Assembly: GCA_050297015.1 (NCBI GenBank)
Contig: JBNKRZ010000005.1
Coordinates: 1 to 64,000, forward strand
Reading direction: 5' to 3'
DNA: 64,000 nucleotides
From: JACKJA01 sp050297015
Lineage (GTDB): Bacteria > Pseudomonadota > Alphaproteobacteria > Micavibrionales > Micavibrionaceae
Shown here piece after piece: positions 17,703-26,184 of this stretch (its first letter is position 1; every line of letters begins with the position of its first letter). A program made the translations under genes and the position numbers. Under the pieces are notes generated by a model. It was not told the origin of the DNA. It saw only the letters and a program-made list of their open reading frames with translations, and made no database searches.

Positions 17703-17948
17703 ATGAACAAAATTAATATCAGCGAACAAGAACGCCACACCGCCATCTTAAAAGCTTATTGGGAAGCCCGGCAAGAAGGAGAAAAGCGAGAAGCAGAAAC
17801 CTTACGGCACATGGGATTTGAAATGGGGGTCGATATGGATCAAACAGAAACTACGCCGCCACATTATCAATCAGGCGCGCCTTGCCCAAAAACGCCGCCA
17901 CAAGAATCCGTAAGTCCCCTGCTTTCTCTGGGACCGGCTGGAGCGTAG
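17703..17948 (+). CDS. Small Fur-box-associated protein (hypothetical)
   Basis: An 81-codon frame beginning MNKINISEQERH. The first ~50 residues are charged and helical (AYWEARQEGEKREAETLRHM), the rest Pro/Ser-rich. The last 98 bases overlap the convergent panC 3' end, so the C-terminal third may be incidental. The ribosome site is weak. Support comes mainly from the Fur box directly upstream, which predicts expression in iron limitation. Family not recognised. Confidence 0.4.
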   Translation: MNKINISEQERHTAILKAYWEARQEGEKREAETLRHMGFEMGVDMDQTETTPPHYQSGAPCPKTPPQESVSPLLSLGPAGA

Positions 17949-18693
17949 CCGCATCACGGATTTCCAGATAATCAATCTTGTCAAATCCGGCGGATTCGAT
18001 CTGCGCCGCTCCCCAGCTTTGCACGGAATCCAGCGGCTCTCCATCGGCAATGCGCGCGCTCATAGCTTTAAGCGTCCGGCTAATTGCTACCGCGATATCT
18101 TTTTGTTCCGGGGTCAGGTAAGCATTACGTGAGGATAGGGCCAGCCCGCTTTCCTCACGCACCGTCGTCACACCGATAATTGCCACCGGAATGTCAAGAT
18201 CAGCGGTCAAACGTTTGATGACCTGTAACTGCTGGTAATCCTTCTCACCAAACAAAGCAATATCGGGCAAAGCCTGCAATAAAAGCTTTGCCACGATCGT
18301 TGCCACACCATCAAAATGGCCGGGACGGCAGATCCCCTCCAGCGTTTCGGTAATGCCTTTGACGCTTACGGTCGTGGCTGAGCCCTCCGGGTACATGTCA
18401 GGCACGGACGGCGCAAACACCGCTTGCACCCCTTCGGCAGCCAGCTTTTCAACGTCAGCCTCCAGCGTGCGGGGATAGGCGTCAAAATCCTCATTGGGCC
18501 CGAACTGCGTCGGGTTAACAAAGATCGTGGTAATAACGATATCGGCGCGTTTAAACCCCTCCCGCGTCAGTGTCAAATGCCCCTCATGCAGGGCCCCCAT
18601 GGTCGGCACCAACGCGATTGTCTTCCCTGCGCCGCGCTGCTCTTTCACAAAGGAGCGTAAAGCCGCCACATCCTTCAGGATTATCGGCCGCAT
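17851..18693 (-). CDS. panC: Pantothenate synthetase
   Basis: A 280-residue enzyme joining pantoate and beta-alanine using ATP, the last step of pantothenate (vitamin B5) synthesis in the cytoplasm. Visible motifs: VPTMGALHEGHLTL (HxGH-type nucleotide site, about 29-42), FVNPTQFGPNEDFDAYPR, FGEKDYQQL and the KMSKS-like SSRNAYLTPEQ. Length is normal. It lies 5 bases downstream of nrdB on the same strand. panB is not in the window. Confidence 0.96.
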   Translation of the reverse strand: MRPIILKDVAALRSFVKEQRGAGKTIALVPTMGALHEGHLTLTREGFKRADIVITTIFVNPTQFGPNEDFDAYPRTLEADVEKLAAEGVQAVFAPSVPDMYPEGSATTVSVKGITETLEGICRPGHFDGVATIVAKLLLQALPDIALFGEKDYQQLQVIKRLTADLDIPVAIIGVTTVREESGLALSSRNAYLTPEQKDIAVAISRTLKAMSARIADGEPLDSVQSWGAAQIESAGFDKIDYLEIRDAATLQPVPEKAGDLRILVAAFLGKARLIDNVAA

Positions 18694-18698
18694 ATCTT

Positions 18699-19796
18699 TT
18701 ATTCCGCCGCCTCGGAAGAAGAATCGACACCGCCAATCGCGCCACCAAATCCGCCGGAGAAAATCGAATCGGCAAAGGCATCTTCCCAGTCCCCTTCGGT
18801 CGAAGCGCGGGAATATTCCGTCGCCCGATTTTCAAAGAAGTTAGTGTGTTCGGCCCCATTTAAAATCTGGTCCATCCACGGCAGCGGATTTTTCTCGATC
18901 ATAAAGAGCGGCTCCAGATCAAGCTGTTGCAAACGGCGGTCGGCAATCCAGCGAATATATTGCTTCACTTCGGCGGCCTCCAGCCCTTCGATCCCCCCCA
19001 TTTCAAAGGCCAGATCAATAAAGCCGTCTTCGATTTCGATCACATCGCGGCAATGCTGTGTGATTTCCTCTTTCAGGCTATCGTCCCAAATATCGGGATT
19101 TTCGGAAACAAAGGTTTTGAACAAGCGGATAATGGACAAACAGTGCAGCGTCTCATCACGCACTGACCACGTTACGATCTGCCCCATTCCCTTCATTTTA
19201 TTGAAACGCGGGAAATTCATCAGGATAGCAAAAGAAGCAAAGAGCTGAATCCCCTCCGTAAAGCCGCCAAACAACGCCATCGTTTTGGCGATATCGCGCC
19301 GGGAACGCATGGAGGCTTGCTGCATATAATCATATTTCTTCTTCATGGCATCATATTTCAGGAACGCCTGATATTCGACTTCCGGCATGCCGATCGTATC
19401 GAGCAAATGCGCATAGGCCGCAATATGAATGGTTTCAATATTGGAAAACGCCGCCAGCATCATTTGGACCTCAACCGGGCCGAATACGCGGGAATAGTGA
19501 CGCATATAACAGTTATTCACTTCCACATCAGCCTGCGTAAAGAAGCGGAAGATCTGGGTCACAAGATGTTTTTCAGCAGGCGTAAGATTCTTTTTCCAGT
19601 CCCGTACATCTTCGGCCAGAGGCACCTCTTCCGGGATCCAGTGCAAACGTTGCTGCGTCAGCCATGCATCATAACACCATGGATAGAGAAAGGGCTTATA
19701 GACATGCCGTTCCTGCAACAGCTTACAGTCCGATCCTGTCACGTCGTCACTGATTTCGTAACTTGTATTAATTTGTGCCTGCGGTTGTTCGGACAT
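18699..19796 (-). CDS. nrdB: Class Ia ribonucleotide reductase beta subunit
   Basis: A 365-residue diiron/tyrosyl-radical subunit that generates the radical for reduction of ribonucleotides by NrdA. Ligand-bearing helices are visible around FFTQADVEVNNCY, EIQLFASFAIL-type segments and SVRDETLHC. The C-terminal tail would dock on NrdA. I chose the ATG at 19796 (MSEQPQAQ), which has AGGAGA six bases upstream, over an in-frame ATG 18 bases earlier. It forms a leftward group with the arylsulfotransferase-like gene and nrdA. Confidence 0.93.
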   Translation of the reverse strand: MSEQPQAQINTSYEISDDVTGSDCKLLQERHVYKPFLYPWCYDAWLTQQRLHWIPEEVPLAEDVRDWKKNLTPAEKHLVTQIFRFFTQADVEVNNCYMRHYSRVFGPVEVQMMLAAFSNIETIHIAAYAHLLDTIGMPEVEYQAFLKYDAMKKKYDYMQQASMRSRRDIAKTMALFGGFTEGIQLFASFAILMNFPRFNKMKGMGQIVTWSVRDETLHCLSIIRLFKTFVSENPDIWDDSLKEEITQHCRDVIEIEDGFIDLAFEMGGIEGLEAAEVKQYIRWIADRRLQQLDLEPLFMIEKNPLPWMDQILNGAEHTNFFENRATEYSRASTEGDWEDAFADSIFSGGFGGAIGGVDSSSEAAE

Positions 19797-19889
19797 GTCT
19801 TTTCTCCTTTTCACATATCGTAAAATATAAATAGTTTTAAATCACACTCTCAGCGCGCGCGCCAATGGTTTTTTATTCCCATACGCCGC

Positions 19890-21242
19890 TTATCGCTCCA
19901 GAAAATTCAGATCTTCGCGGGCAAAACGCCGGCCCCGAAAGAATCCCGGAACAAGTGTTTTGCCATCTTCTTCAACCCGCGTAGCGCTGCGGTAATCCCA
20001 AACAATTTCTCCGTCCGGGGTTACCTCAAACAGCCGCGCGGCGGCGCTCTCCGTCACCAGAATATTCCCGTTGGGTAAAGCGTCCACCGACGAATTAAAA
20101 CCGCTATAGAGTGGATGTTCATCGTCTCCGGTGTACTGCCACAGAATTTCCAGTGTCTCAGGGTCAAAACGCAAAACCCGCGACGCACCACCGGCCCCTA
20201 AATTACCTTCGTTATCGAAGAGGATAATAGAACCGTCATCCATAAAGCGCGGATCGTGCTGGTTATGCCACGGCCCATAGGACGCCCACGTCATTTTCCC
20301 TGTTTCAGGATCCATAATCGCTAAAAGGCTGTTATTGCGGAAGGAAAAAAGAATATGCCCCTCAACCAGCATCGGTGCCTTACCGGCCTCCGGCTTGCGG
20401 ATAATTTCAACAGAATTGGTGTGAAGCAAATCGCCCGCATTAAGGCGCCCGCCGGTCGGATCGTGAATTAACTGGCCCAGAACACGCTCCGCCGGAGAAT
20501 CGAGAAAAGCTTCCAAAATCGAAATGCGCTTTTGCTCATGACCTTCCGCATCGAGGATCACCAAAAAATCGTCAAAGTACGGTTTATCGATCAACGGTAA
20601 ATAATCCGGGATTTTGGGCTCCATTGTCTGAACAAGTGTAAAAATGCGCCCTTCATCATCTATATCCAGATCATGATGAACCGGCTCTTTATATTGCCAA
20701 ACCAATTCCGAATCCTTGCTAATCTTAAGCAAAGCAGCCATATCCATCCCACCGCAAATAATCAACAAATCACCATTGGGCAGGAGATGTGTGCGCCCCC
20801 ATTTAAAAATATGGCGGTATGATTCGGGAATATCTTCAATTTCATGGAATGGCAAAGACCAACGATGAACGATACTACCCTTCATATCAATCAGAAGCGC
20901 TTCTTGTTTCTCGGATGTTGTGTAAATCGTTAGCCCGTCATAGGCGCGATCCGGCTTATAAGTCACGAGCCCCTTTTGATCGCTAACCGGCGGGTTCCAG
21001 AGAATATCGTGATACTGCGTATCAATAATATTTTGCTGGTCTTCAAAACGCTCATAAATCTCGCGCGGCTGTTCAAACATAAACCGATAGAACGCATCAT
21101 TAAAAATCGCGATCTTAAGCAGCAAAAAATATGCGCAAACAAACCCCAGAACGGCAACCGCGACATGAGTAAAAATCAGCTCAAAATTAACCGTAATGCG
21201 GAGGGGCTTAGCCGTTGCCGCATCCCCTTTCTTCTCAGACAT
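19890..21242 (-). CDS. Arylsulfotransferase (ASST)-like membrane-anchored protein
   Basis: A 450-residue protein with an N-terminal membrane helix (about 24-46) and a periplasmic beta-propeller-like body of the Arylsulfotran type. Motifs include GRTHLLPNGDLL, VHHDLDIDDEGRIF, LLHTNSVEII, WHNQHDPRFMDDGSIILFDN and DALPNGNILVTES. The family's His residues in the HHD, HTN and QHD positions are present. Characterised relatives transfer sulfate between phenols, but many members have unknown chemistry. It sits between nrdA and nrdB, an unusual place. Confidence 0.75.
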   Translation of the reverse strand: MSEKKGDAATAKPLRITVNFELIFTHVAVAVLGFVCAYFLLLKIAIFNDAFYRFMFEQPREIYERFEDQQNIIDTQYHDILWNPPVSDQKGLVTYKPDRAYDGLTIYTTSEKQEALLIDMKGSIVHRWSLPFHEIEDIPESYRHIFKWGRTHLLPNGDLLIICGGMDMAALLKISKDSELVWQYKEPVHHDLDIDDEGRIFTLVQTMEPKIPDYLPLIDKPYFDDFLVILDAEGHEQKRISILEAFLDSPAERVLGQLIHDPTGGRLNAGDLLHTNSVEIIRKPEAGKAPMLVEGHILFSFRNNSLLAIMDPETGKMTWASYGPWHNQHDPRFMDDGSIILFDNEGNLGAGGASRVLRFDPETLEILWQYTGDDEHPLYSGFNSSVDALPNGNILVTESAAARLFEVTPDGEIVWDYRSATRVEEDGKTLVPGFFRGRRFAREDLNFLER

Positions 21243-21287
21243 CGTTCAAAACCGTTCCCGATATTTATGGTTCTGCGCTACTCAAAC

Positions 21288-23171
21288 CTATTGGCAAGCC
21301 AGACATTCTTCATATTGCGGTTGTTCGGCTTCCTGAGGTTTTCTTGCTTTGCCTGTCTCCGCATTCAGCAAAGCTTCAAGTTCCGGCTCTTTATCACGCT
21401 CCGGTGTCGGCGCATCACTTTGAGAACGTTTCCAGCTTGCGTCGCTTTCCGCCCGCTGGATTGACTTGGAACGGCAGTAATACAGCGATTTCACGCCTTT
21501 TTTCCAAGCCTCCCAGTGAATCCGGTGCAAATCGCGTTTGTGCACATTGGCCGGCAGGAAAACATTAACAGACTGCGACTGGTCGATAAACGGCGTCCGA
21601 TCGGCTGTATGTTCAATAATCCAGCGCTGGTCGATTTCAAAGGCCGTCTTAAAGACATCTTTTTCATCCTGTGAAAGGAAATCAAGATGCTGGACAGACC
21701 CTTCATTGGTAAAGATAGAGGACCAAACATCGTCCGTGTTTTGACCTTTTTCTTCCAAAACCTTTTCAAGGTAGCTGTTCTTCACCGGGAAAGATCCGGA
21801 CAGCGTTTTGTGCGTATAAGCATTGGCCGCAATCGGCTCAATACCCGGCGACGCTCCACCGCAAATAATAGAGATCGAAGCCGTCGGCGCGATCGAGGTC
21901 TTGTTAGAAAAGCGCTCCATAATCCCGTAGTCGGCCGCATCCGGGCAGGCGCCACGCTCCTCAGCCAGCTTGCGGGATGCATCATTGGCGCCACGCTGGA
22001 TATGTTGGAACATACGGCGGTTCCAAACCTTCGCCATCACAGATTCCATCGGGATCATTTTGCCCTGAAGGAACGAATGGAAGCCCATCACGCCAAGGCC
22101 CACCGAACGTTCGCGTGCCGCAGCATATTTCGCCCGGCTCATGCTATCCGGCGCTTTATTAATAAAATCGCTTAAAACATTATCGAGAAAACGCATAACA
22201 TCCTCAATAAATTGCGGATTATCCTGCCATTCCTCAAATTTCTCCAGATTAAGCGAAGACAGACAGCACACCGCCGTCCGGTCATTACCCAGATGATCGC
22301 GTCCCGTCGGCAATGTAATTTCACAGCACAGGTTAGACATTTTAACGTTCAACCCCGCCATTTTATGGTGTGCCGGGATAGAGTCGTTCACATGATCGAC
22401 ATAGATGATATAAGGCTCGCCCGTTTCAATCCGGGCCGTCAAGAGACGAATCCACAAATCACGCGCTTTAACACGGTCAACAACATGCCCGTCATGCGGA
22501 GATTTCAACGCCCACTCTTCATCATTTTCAACCGCCTGCATAAAGCTGTTGGTAATGAGAACGCCGTTATGCAAATTCAGGGCCTTGCGGTTTGGGTCCC
22601 CCCCGGTCGGGCGGCGAATCTCAATGAATTCTTCGATTTCCGGGTGCCAGATCGGCAAGTAAATCGCAGCGCTACCCCGCCGCAGGCTGCCTTGCGAGAT
22701 TGCCAGCGTCAATGAATCTTGCACCTTGATGAACGGAACAATCCCGGACGTTTTACCGTTACGGCCCACTTTTTCACCGATGGAACGCACATTCCCCCAG
22801 TAAGAACCGATCCCGCCACCCAAGCTCGCCAGCCACACATTTTCATTCCAGAGCGATACGATATCTTCGAGCGAATCACCGCATTCATTAAGGAAACAGG
22901 AAATCGGTAAGCCGCGGTTTGTCCCGCCATTGGACAGAACCGGCGTCGCCGGCATAAACCACAGATTAGAGATATAATCATACAAACGTTGGGCATGATC
23001 GGAATCATCACCATAATACATACACACACGGGCAAACAGATCCTGATAAGATTCCTCCGGCAACAAATAACGGTCGGTCAAGGTGGCCTTCCCAAATTCC
23101 GTTAAATTTTCATCCCGGCTCCGATCAATACGGACGCGATTCCCCCGTTCCATTTGTGCGACGTCAAACAT
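21288..23171 (-). CDS. nrdA: Class Ia ribonucleotide reductase alpha subunit (no ATP-cone)
   Basis: A 627-residue catalytic subunit making dNTPs from NDPs. It shows the radical-site region (LNLHNGVLITN, MSNLCCEITLPT), the finger loop around AVCCLSSLNLEKFEEW, and the C-terminal redox pair in EECLACQ. The N-terminus begins directly in the barrel region, with no ATP-cone, so overall dATP feedback through that domain is lost. GGGAG precedes the ATG. The upstream region has a consensus DnaA box and a NrdR-like site. Confidence 0.93.
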   Translation of the reverse strand: MFDVAQMERGNRVRIDRSRDENLTEFGKATLTDRYLLPEESYQDLFARVCMYYGDDSDHAQRLYDYISNLWFMPATPVLSNGGTNRGLPISCFLNECGDSLEDIVSLWNENVWLASLGGGIGSYWGNVRSIGEKVGRNGKTSGIVPFIKVQDSLTLAISQGSLRRGSAAIYLPIWHPEIEEFIEIRRPTGGDPNRKALNLHNGVLITNSFMQAVENDEEWALKSPHDGHVVDRVKARDLWIRLLTARIETGEPYIIYVDHVNDSIPAHHKMAGLNVKMSNLCCEITLPTGRDHLGNDRTAVCCLSSLNLEKFEEWQDNPQFIEDVMRFLDNVLSDFINKAPDSMSRAKYAAARERSVGLGVMGFHSFLQGKMIPMESVMAKVWNRRMFQHIQRGANDASRKLAEERGACPDAADYGIMERFSNKTSIAPTASISIICGGASPGIEPIAANAYTHKTLSGSFPVKNSYLEKVLEEKGQNTDDVWSSIFTNEGSVQHLDFLSQDEKDVFKTAFEIDQRWIIEHTADRTPFIDQSQSVNVFLPANVHKRDLHRIHWEAWKKGVKSLYYCRSKSIQRAESDASWKRSQSDAPTPERDKEPELEALLNAETGKARKPQEAEQPQYEECLACQ

Positions 23172-23236
23172 GCCCCGACTCCCTTAAAGTACGTGTAAAT
23201 CCCATTGCGATACTGTTTTGGCTGGCTGTGGGCAGA

Positions 23237-23245
23237 TGTGGATAA
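23237..23245 (-). promoter_or_regulatory. Consensus DnaA box upstream of nrdA
   Basis: TGTGGATAA, the complement of TTATCCACA, lies 66-74 bases upstream of the nrdA ATG. It is the only perfect copy I noticed in the window. Confidence 0.5.
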
Positions 23246-23279
23246 AAACACTACCCGTTGCGGTAAGCTCACAATAAAA

Positions 23280-23295
23280 GTACTAGATATCGTGT
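23280..23295. promoter_or_regulatory. Possible NrdR box
   Basis: GTACTAGATATCGTGT agrees with the NrdR palindrome ACACWATATATWGTGT at 12 of 16 positions. A weaker partner, ACACATATAGCTGTGT at 23337-23352, matches mainly at the ends. The 57-base spacing differs from the usual ~31, so this is tentative. Confidence 0.35.
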
Positions 23296-23554
23296 TTGGT
23301 GCCAATATGACAGTTTTCCTAATCGGCCTTTTTTGCACACATATAGCTGTGTAAAAAAGTGGCAAGCTTTTGAAAAAAGATAGGAGTTTCACTTATGCAC
23401 CACCCTATCCCCATGCAAAAAAGAAACAGGATTTCAATATTACGGTAAATAATGGGGGTTTTTATCCCTAGACCATGTGCCGTTCTTCGTGTTTATTCAC
23501 AAAGAAAATAAAAATGAAAAGATGCAAGAGAGAAAAAGGAGAAATACTCCCGCC

Positions 23555-25006
23555 ATGAACAAGATTAATCCGCAATATATGCGCAGCCAACGCAAAACAA
23601 AAATTGTCGCCACATTAGGGCCGGCCTCCGCCAGTTACGAGCAAATCAAAAAACTGTTTAAAACGGGCGTTGATGTTTTCCGCCTGAACTTTAGTCACGG
23701 CAGTCACGACGATCACCGCGAACGTGTAGAGATTATCCGCTGCATCGAGAAAGAATTATCCCTGCCGATCGGCATCGTTGCGGACATGCAAGGACCCAAG
23801 CTGCGTGTGGGGAGATTCAAAGACGGCAAAATTGCCCTGAAAAAAGACATGGAAATCCGCCTCGACCTCGACCCGGCGGAGGGCGACGAAAGCCGCGTAA
23901 ACTTACCTCACCCGGAAGTCATCAGCGCTCTGGACAAAGGCTCCCTGATCCTTATGGATGATGGGAAAGTCCGCATGGAAATTGTGGAGAAGGGCAAGGA
24001 CTATCTGGTGGGAAAAGTTCTCGCCGGAACAAAATTGTCAAACAACAAAGGCTTTAACGTTCCCGGCGTCATTCTGCCGATCCCGGCCCTGACCGCAAAA
24101 GACCGCAAAGACTTAACCGCCGCCCTTGATATGGGGGTTGACTGGATCGCTCAAAGTTTTGTGCAAAAACCAGAGGATGTAGCCGAGGCTAAAAAACTGA
24201 TTAAGGGCCGCGCCGGACTAATCGCCAAAATCGAAAAGCCGTCTGCGCTGGAATGTTTTGATGAAATTCTCGACTTCACAGATGCCATCATGCTGGCCCG
24301 CGGCGATCTGGGTGTTGAGATCCCTGCGCAGGAAGTCCCCGCCGTTCAGAAAAAAATCGTGCGGCAAACACGCGCCGCCGGCAAGCCCATCATCGTGGCC
24401 ACACAGATGCTCGAATCAATGATCGAGGCACCCGCCCCCACGCGCGCCGAAGCCTCGGATGTGGCCACAGCTGTCTATGACGGTGCGGATGCCGTCATGC
24501 TTTCCGCCGAAACAGCCGCCGGACAATATCCGGTCGAAGCCGTCACAATCATGGATAAAATTTGCAAACATACGGAAAGCGACGATTACTACCGCCGCAT
24601 CATGGATGCCGAGCACCCGCAAACAGAGGAAGAAGATGCCTCCGATGCCATCACAGCGGCGGCCTACCACGTCGCGCGCGATATCCGCGCAGCCTGTATT
24701 GCCAACTACACATCTTCGGGATCGACAACTCTGCGCACTGTCCGACACCGCCCCGGCGTGCCCATCTTGTGTCTTAGCCATGATGAGCGCGTTGCCCGGC
24801 GTATGGTGCTTTCCTACGGTGTTCATGCCGTTTATGTCGCTGATGAAAAAAGCATCACGAATTTTGCCGCGACCGTGAAAGAAGCCGTTAGCGTCGCACG
24901 CACGCACCGTATCGCCCAAAAGGGTGACAGGCTGGTTATCACAGCCGGCGTTCCCTTTGGTACACCCGGCTCAACCAACATCCTGCGCATTGCATGGGTA
25001 GATTAA
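23555..25006 (+). CDS. pyk: Pyruvate kinase
   Basis: A 483-residue glycolytic enzyme converting phosphoenolpyruvate and ADP to pyruvate and ATP. Motifs: TKIVATLGPAS at the N-terminus, FRLNFSHGSHDDH, IAKIEKPSALECFDEIL, the active-site MLARGDLGVEIP, and VATQMLESM. The C-terminal domain carries ANYTSSGSTTLRTVRHRP. I chose the ATG at 23555 (MNKINPQYMRSQRK), which gives family length with AAGGAG 12 bases upstream. It is transcribed away from nrdA. Confidence 0.95.
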   Translation: MNKINPQYMRSQRKTKIVATLGPASASYEQIKKLFKTGVDVFRLNFSHGSHDDHRERVEIIRCIEKELSLPIGIVADMQGPKLRVGRFKDGKIALKKDMEIRLDLDPAEGDESRVNLPHPEVISALDKGSLILMDDGKVRMEIVEKGKDYLVGKVLAGTKLSNNKGFNVPGVILPIPALTAKDRKDLTAALDMGVDWIAQSFVQKPEDVAEAKKLIKGRAGLIAKIEKPSALECFDEILDFTDAIMLARGDLGVEIPAQEVPAVQKKIVRQTRAAGKPIIVATQMLESMIEAPAPTRAEASDVATAVYDGADAVMLSAETAAGQYPVEAVTIMDKICKHTESDDYYRRIMDAEHPQTEEEDASDAITAAAYHVARDIRAACIANYTSSGSTTLRTVRHRPGVPILCLSHDERVARRMVLSYGVHAVYVADEKSITNFAATVKEAVSVARTHRIAQKGDRLVITAGVPFGTPGSTNILRIAWVD

Positions 25007-25017
25007 GCACAAAAGAA

Positions 25018-25040
25018 AGAGCGCCGACCCCCGGCGCTCT
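25018..25040 (-). terminator. Terminator between pyk and the convergent protease gene
   Basis: A 9-bp perfect stem AGAGCGCCG/CGGCGCTCT with a 5-base loop. The minus strand continues TTTCTTTTG, so it ends the leftward transcript best. It may also stop pyk. Confidence 0.65.
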
Positions 25041-25074
25041 CTACTACCCCATTCATTCCTTGCTAAAATCCCAA

Positions 25075-26031
25075 TCAATTTGCCGAAGCAATCACCGTCG
25101 CCGTCGGACGGTTGTGTAACCACCAAGCCTGACGGTTAATTGAGAAAATCGGACGGTAACGGTGAACATCGCTGGAAGCGCGCATCCGTTTATCTTGATT
25201 ATCAAGAACCATCGCGCCCTTATCCGTGTAAACAATCAAAAGCGCATGCGGAACATTTTTCTGTTTATCGTGAACGATCGCCACACGAAGCCGTTCTTCC
25301 GGCACCCCCAGCGCGCGCAGTGACACATATTTGGCAATCGCAAAATCTTCACAATCGCCGCCACGGGTGAAGAACTCCACGGGCGTTTCCCAGTAATCGC
25401 TCTGGCCCCAATTACGGCTGTCGACGATGTAATGCTGTCCGTTAATCATACTATTCACACGTTCAGCCATAACATCCAGCGGAAGCCCTTGAAAGGCGTG
25501 CAAATCGCTCTGCCATTCGCTAATGACTTTCTGTCCGCCCGGCGTATTTATCGCCTGTTCGAACCGCGTAAACATGCCCGTCCACTTTGTGAAAGGATCG
25601 AGATTGTGAGAACGGCGCTCATCGGAACCGAATAAGGACGGATAATTCTTAACCGGCGCAAAGGCAACATTGGCAGCACTGGCCAGCTTAACTTGAGGCG
25701 GGATGTCTTTAACTCCTCCGGCGCGCGCCTGTTTAACCCCCACGGAAGAAACACCTAAAATCAGCGTCACAGCCATAATGGCAAAACGCAAAGACCACTG
25801 TTGAAGCAATGTCTGGTATAGGGAGAAGCGAGAAACCATACCCTGTTCGACTAAGATCTGGCCCAAATGACATTTGTGATTTCTTTGATAAGACAAAACA
25901 AGCTTAAGCTCATGAGGGGTTAACAGCCCCTTCAAAACCATTAGCTCACCGAGCCGGTTCCGATCCATTAGCGCATTTAGTTTCGCTAACAATCCGGCAC
26001 TTTCTTTTCTGTCTTTATCGCGCCTCATCAA
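25075..26031 (-). CDS. MshEN domain fused to LapG-like transglutaminase cysteine protease
   Basis: A 318-residue protein in three parts. Residues 26-78 form a tandem MshEN motif: R-L-G-x2-M-V-x2-G-L-L-x4-L-x3-L-x2-Q at 26-49, a five-residue spacer, then the same pattern at 55-78 (His for the first Arg). In MshE-type ATPases this binds cyclic di-GMP. A membrane helix follows (about 82-98). Residues 105-318 are a bacterial transglutaminase-like cysteine proteinase (BTLCP/LapG family) with Cys227 (RGGDCEDF), His262 (NVPHAL) and Asp277 (VLDNQ). The protease would face the periplasm and the sensor the cytoplasm. LapG-type enzymes release surface adhesins; the substrate here is unknown. Confidence 0.8.
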   Translation of the reverse strand: MMRRDKDRKESAGLLAKLNALMDRNRLGELMVLKGLLTPHELKLVLSYQRNHKCHLGQILVEQGMVSRFSLYQTLLQQWSLRFAIMAVTLILGVSSVGVKQARAGGVKDIPPQVKLASAANVAFAPVKNYPSLFGSDERRSHNLDPFTKWTGMFTRFEQAINTPGGQKVISEWQSDLHAFQGLPLDVMAERVNSMINGQHYIVDSRNWGQSDYWETPVEFFTRGGDCEDFAIAKYVSLRALGVPEERLRVAIVHDKQKNVPHALLIVYTDKGAMVLDNQDKRMRASSDVHRYRPIFSINRQAWWLHNRPTATVIASAN

Positions 26032-26184
26032 CTTATTATTTCCTTATAGTTGTTTTTACGGCTTTCCCCGCGTATACCCATTAGAAACGACAAAGGTTGA
26101 CAAATTCTAAACAAAATAAGGAATATGTCGCTTTTGCCACCGAAAATGGAAAAAACTTAGAAAAACAACACGATAATCATTGTT

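Larger units (their letters stand above)
23172..23554. other. nrdA/pyk divergent regulatory region
   Basis: No gene. It contains the DnaA box at 23237-23245, NrdR-like 16-mers at 23280-23295 and (weaker) 23337-23352, and a small hairpin-forming 20-mer AATGGGGGTTTTTATCCCTA at 23451-23470 that recurs at 35273-35292 with one change. Confidence 0.5.

Noticed and set aside
17549..17746. Leftward 65-codon hydrophobic frame near the Fur box
   Set aside because: It runs over the Fur box and the start of the rightward small gene; no ribosome site.
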